A stretch of DNA of 41,796 bases. Origin: Archangium violaceum Cb vi76 (GTDB lineage Bacteria > Myxococcota > Myxococcia > Myxococcales > Myxococcaceae). How positions within the stretch are numbered: position 1 is the stretch's first letter; every line of letters begins with the position of its first letter. The DNA is taken from contig NZ_JPMI01000042.1 in NCBI RefSeq assembly GCF_000733295.1, positions 1 to 41,796 on the forward strand, given 5' to 3'. Shown here in pieces: positions 40,622 through 41,796 of the stretch. A program made the position numbers and the translations under genes. The notes beneath the pieces were generated by a model, which did no database searches, was not told where the DNA came from, and saw only the letters and a list, made by a program, of their open reading frames with translations.

Positions 40622-41796
40622 ATGAAGAATGCTCGACTTGCCGTACTGCTCGTCTCGGGGGGACTCTGCTCGGCCACCACCGCACTGGCCCAGACCCCCA
40701 CCCCCGGCACGGGCGACGCCACCCCGCCGTCCGCCACGCAGCCCGCCCCGACTCCGACGCCCCCCCGGCTGCCCCGCCAGCTGACACCAAGGACGAGAAC
40801 CTCTTCCGCTTCTACGGCATCCTCACGCCTCGCTTCGTGGCGGCCACCGGAGCGATGGAGTCCTTCAGCCAGCCCAACGAATCCGCCGTCACCGCCGCGG
40901 GCAACCCCGTCGTCGCCAACTTCCCGGACTCGGCCCGCCACTCCTTCCAGGTGGCGCAGTCGCGCCTGGGCTTCTGGCTCAACGAGAAGGGACCCCTGAG
41001 GGCTCAGGTCGAGATCGACTTCGTGGACTTCACCAAGGCCACGCCCACCGTGGCCAGCCTGCCCCGCCTGCGCATCGCGCACGTGGACTACACCATCGCT
41101 CCCGGCCACAGCGTGTCCCTGGGGCAGGACTGGGATCTGCACGCCCCCCTCAATCCGCATGGCATCAACCTGGTGGGCGGGCTCTTCCAGGCGGGTAACA
41201 CCGGCTTCATGCGCCAGCAGTTCAAATACTTCTACACCACGCCGGGCTTCGAGCTGGGCGCGGCGGTGGGCTTCCCCGCCCCCAACGTCGGGCCCAAGGA
41301 CGTGGGCTTGGAGATTGGCGCCCTGCCCACCCTGGCCGTGCGCGGCGCCTTCAAGTTCGGCAAGAGCCGGGCCGGTGTCTCGGCGCTCGCCACGCGGATT
41401 CCCTTCAACTTCAAGGCCGTGGATGAGCGCTACGCCGCCGCCTTCGCCACCGCGCTCTTCTCCGAGCTGTCGCCCACCGACAACACCAACATCCGGGTGG
41501 AGCTCAACTTCGGGCAGAACTCCGCCAACCTGGGCATGCTGTCGCTGTCCCAGGGCCGCGCCGCCACGGACGTGCAGGACATCGGAGGTTTCATCTCGGT
41601 CCGCCAGGTACTGACGGGCATTCACGCCGTCTATGGCATGGCGGGCTACCAGAAGGTGCTCGACTCCTCGAAGGTGGTGCCCAGCTACGACACGCCCGCC
41701 ACGGGCGGCGCCACCCTCTCGGGGAGCGGTCCCGGCATGTTGCACAACGGCACGGTGCGCGTGGGCTATGAGATCAAGCCCGAGCGTCGGCTGGCC
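40622..41796 (+). CDS. Outer-membrane porin-like protein with apparent frameshift, 3' end outside window
   Basis: ATG 40622 begins a signal peptide (RLAVLLVSGGLCSATTALAQ) and a Pro/Thr/Ala-rich stretch. At the C7 run (40760-40766) the reading frame is lost; with one more C the frame would continue into ENLFRFYGILTPRFVAATG and remain open to the window end, giving a beta-barrel porin-like protein (SRLGFWLNEKG, VSLGQDWDLHAP, VELNFGQNSANLG, TVRVGYEIKP). The pattern of alternating strands and 'DSARHSFQVAQSRLGFW' resembles DcaP-type/trimeric outer-membrane porins. The shift may be a sequencing error, a phase-variable tract or a real mutation; in the last case the gene is broken. The main body from ~40783 on is coding. 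The upstream palindrome is a possible operator. Confidence 0.72.

Noticed and set aside
40622-40999. 125-residue protein in the frame of the porin start codon
   Set aside because: After the C7 run this frame becomes Arg/Ser/Pro-rich noise, while the frame one base over encodes clear barrel strands to the window end.

Overview
The window is very GC-rich with strong G/C bias at third codon positions. It carries Ser/Thr kinases, an FHA-GAF-cyclase, an ECF sigma/anti-sigma pair and a DUF2381-type protein (a family I know from Myxococcus and relatives). Together these point to a myxobacterium, probably of the Cystobacterineae (Archangium/Cystobacter-like). That assignment is inference; there is no rRNA or other marker gene here. 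I found no tRNA, rRNA or CRISPR array.

Layout. (1) 1-3653: end of a large secreted amidohydrolase-like protein with thrombospondin type-3 repeats and a lamin-tail domain. (2) 3655-13905: mostly housekeeping and metabolism: periplasmic trehalase, a RibD/DHFR-fold reductase, a NYN-domain protein whose start codon lies in a perfect 12-bp inverted repeat, an aldo/keto reductase, exonuclease III, a PlsC-type acyltransferase, a front-end-type fatty acid desaturase coupled to a small unknown protein, a seven-Asp-box secreted propeller, and threonine aldolase. (3) 13935-21618: a 1223-residue TPR membrane protein, a DMT-like permease, a universal stress protein, a trypsin-fold lipoprotein with a good intrinsic terminator, and an SDR. 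(4) 21777-27344: an accessory island with a DUF2381 protein, an active-looking Ser/Thr kinase, two convergent paralogous XRE regulators and a kinase-fold protein without catalytic residues. It ends in a tyrosine-recombinase remnant and IS-end-like repeats. (5) 27345-30187: a coupled two-gene flavoprotein system related to HcnABC or sarcosine-oxidase-type amine oxidases. (6) 30415-32962: ECF sigma factor, zinc-type anti-sigma factor and a membrane protein with an STN domain plus beta-helix repeats, a likely envelope-stress unit. (7) 33023-41796: TruD with a basic tail, an outer-membrane-type lipoprotein, an FHA-GAF-adenylyl cyclase coupled to a zinc-ribbon Ser/Thr kinase with an extracytoplasmic domain, a two-ended membrane protein, and a porin-like gene cut by the window end and carrying an apparent frameshift in a C7 tract.

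The best candidate for an undescribed system is the island in (4). A kinase with its DUF2381 partner, two sister XRE regulators and a pseudokinase sit together in symmetric orientation beside integrase debris. The STN/ECF unit in (6) and the split-and-refused flavoprotein pair in (5) are also worth a second look.
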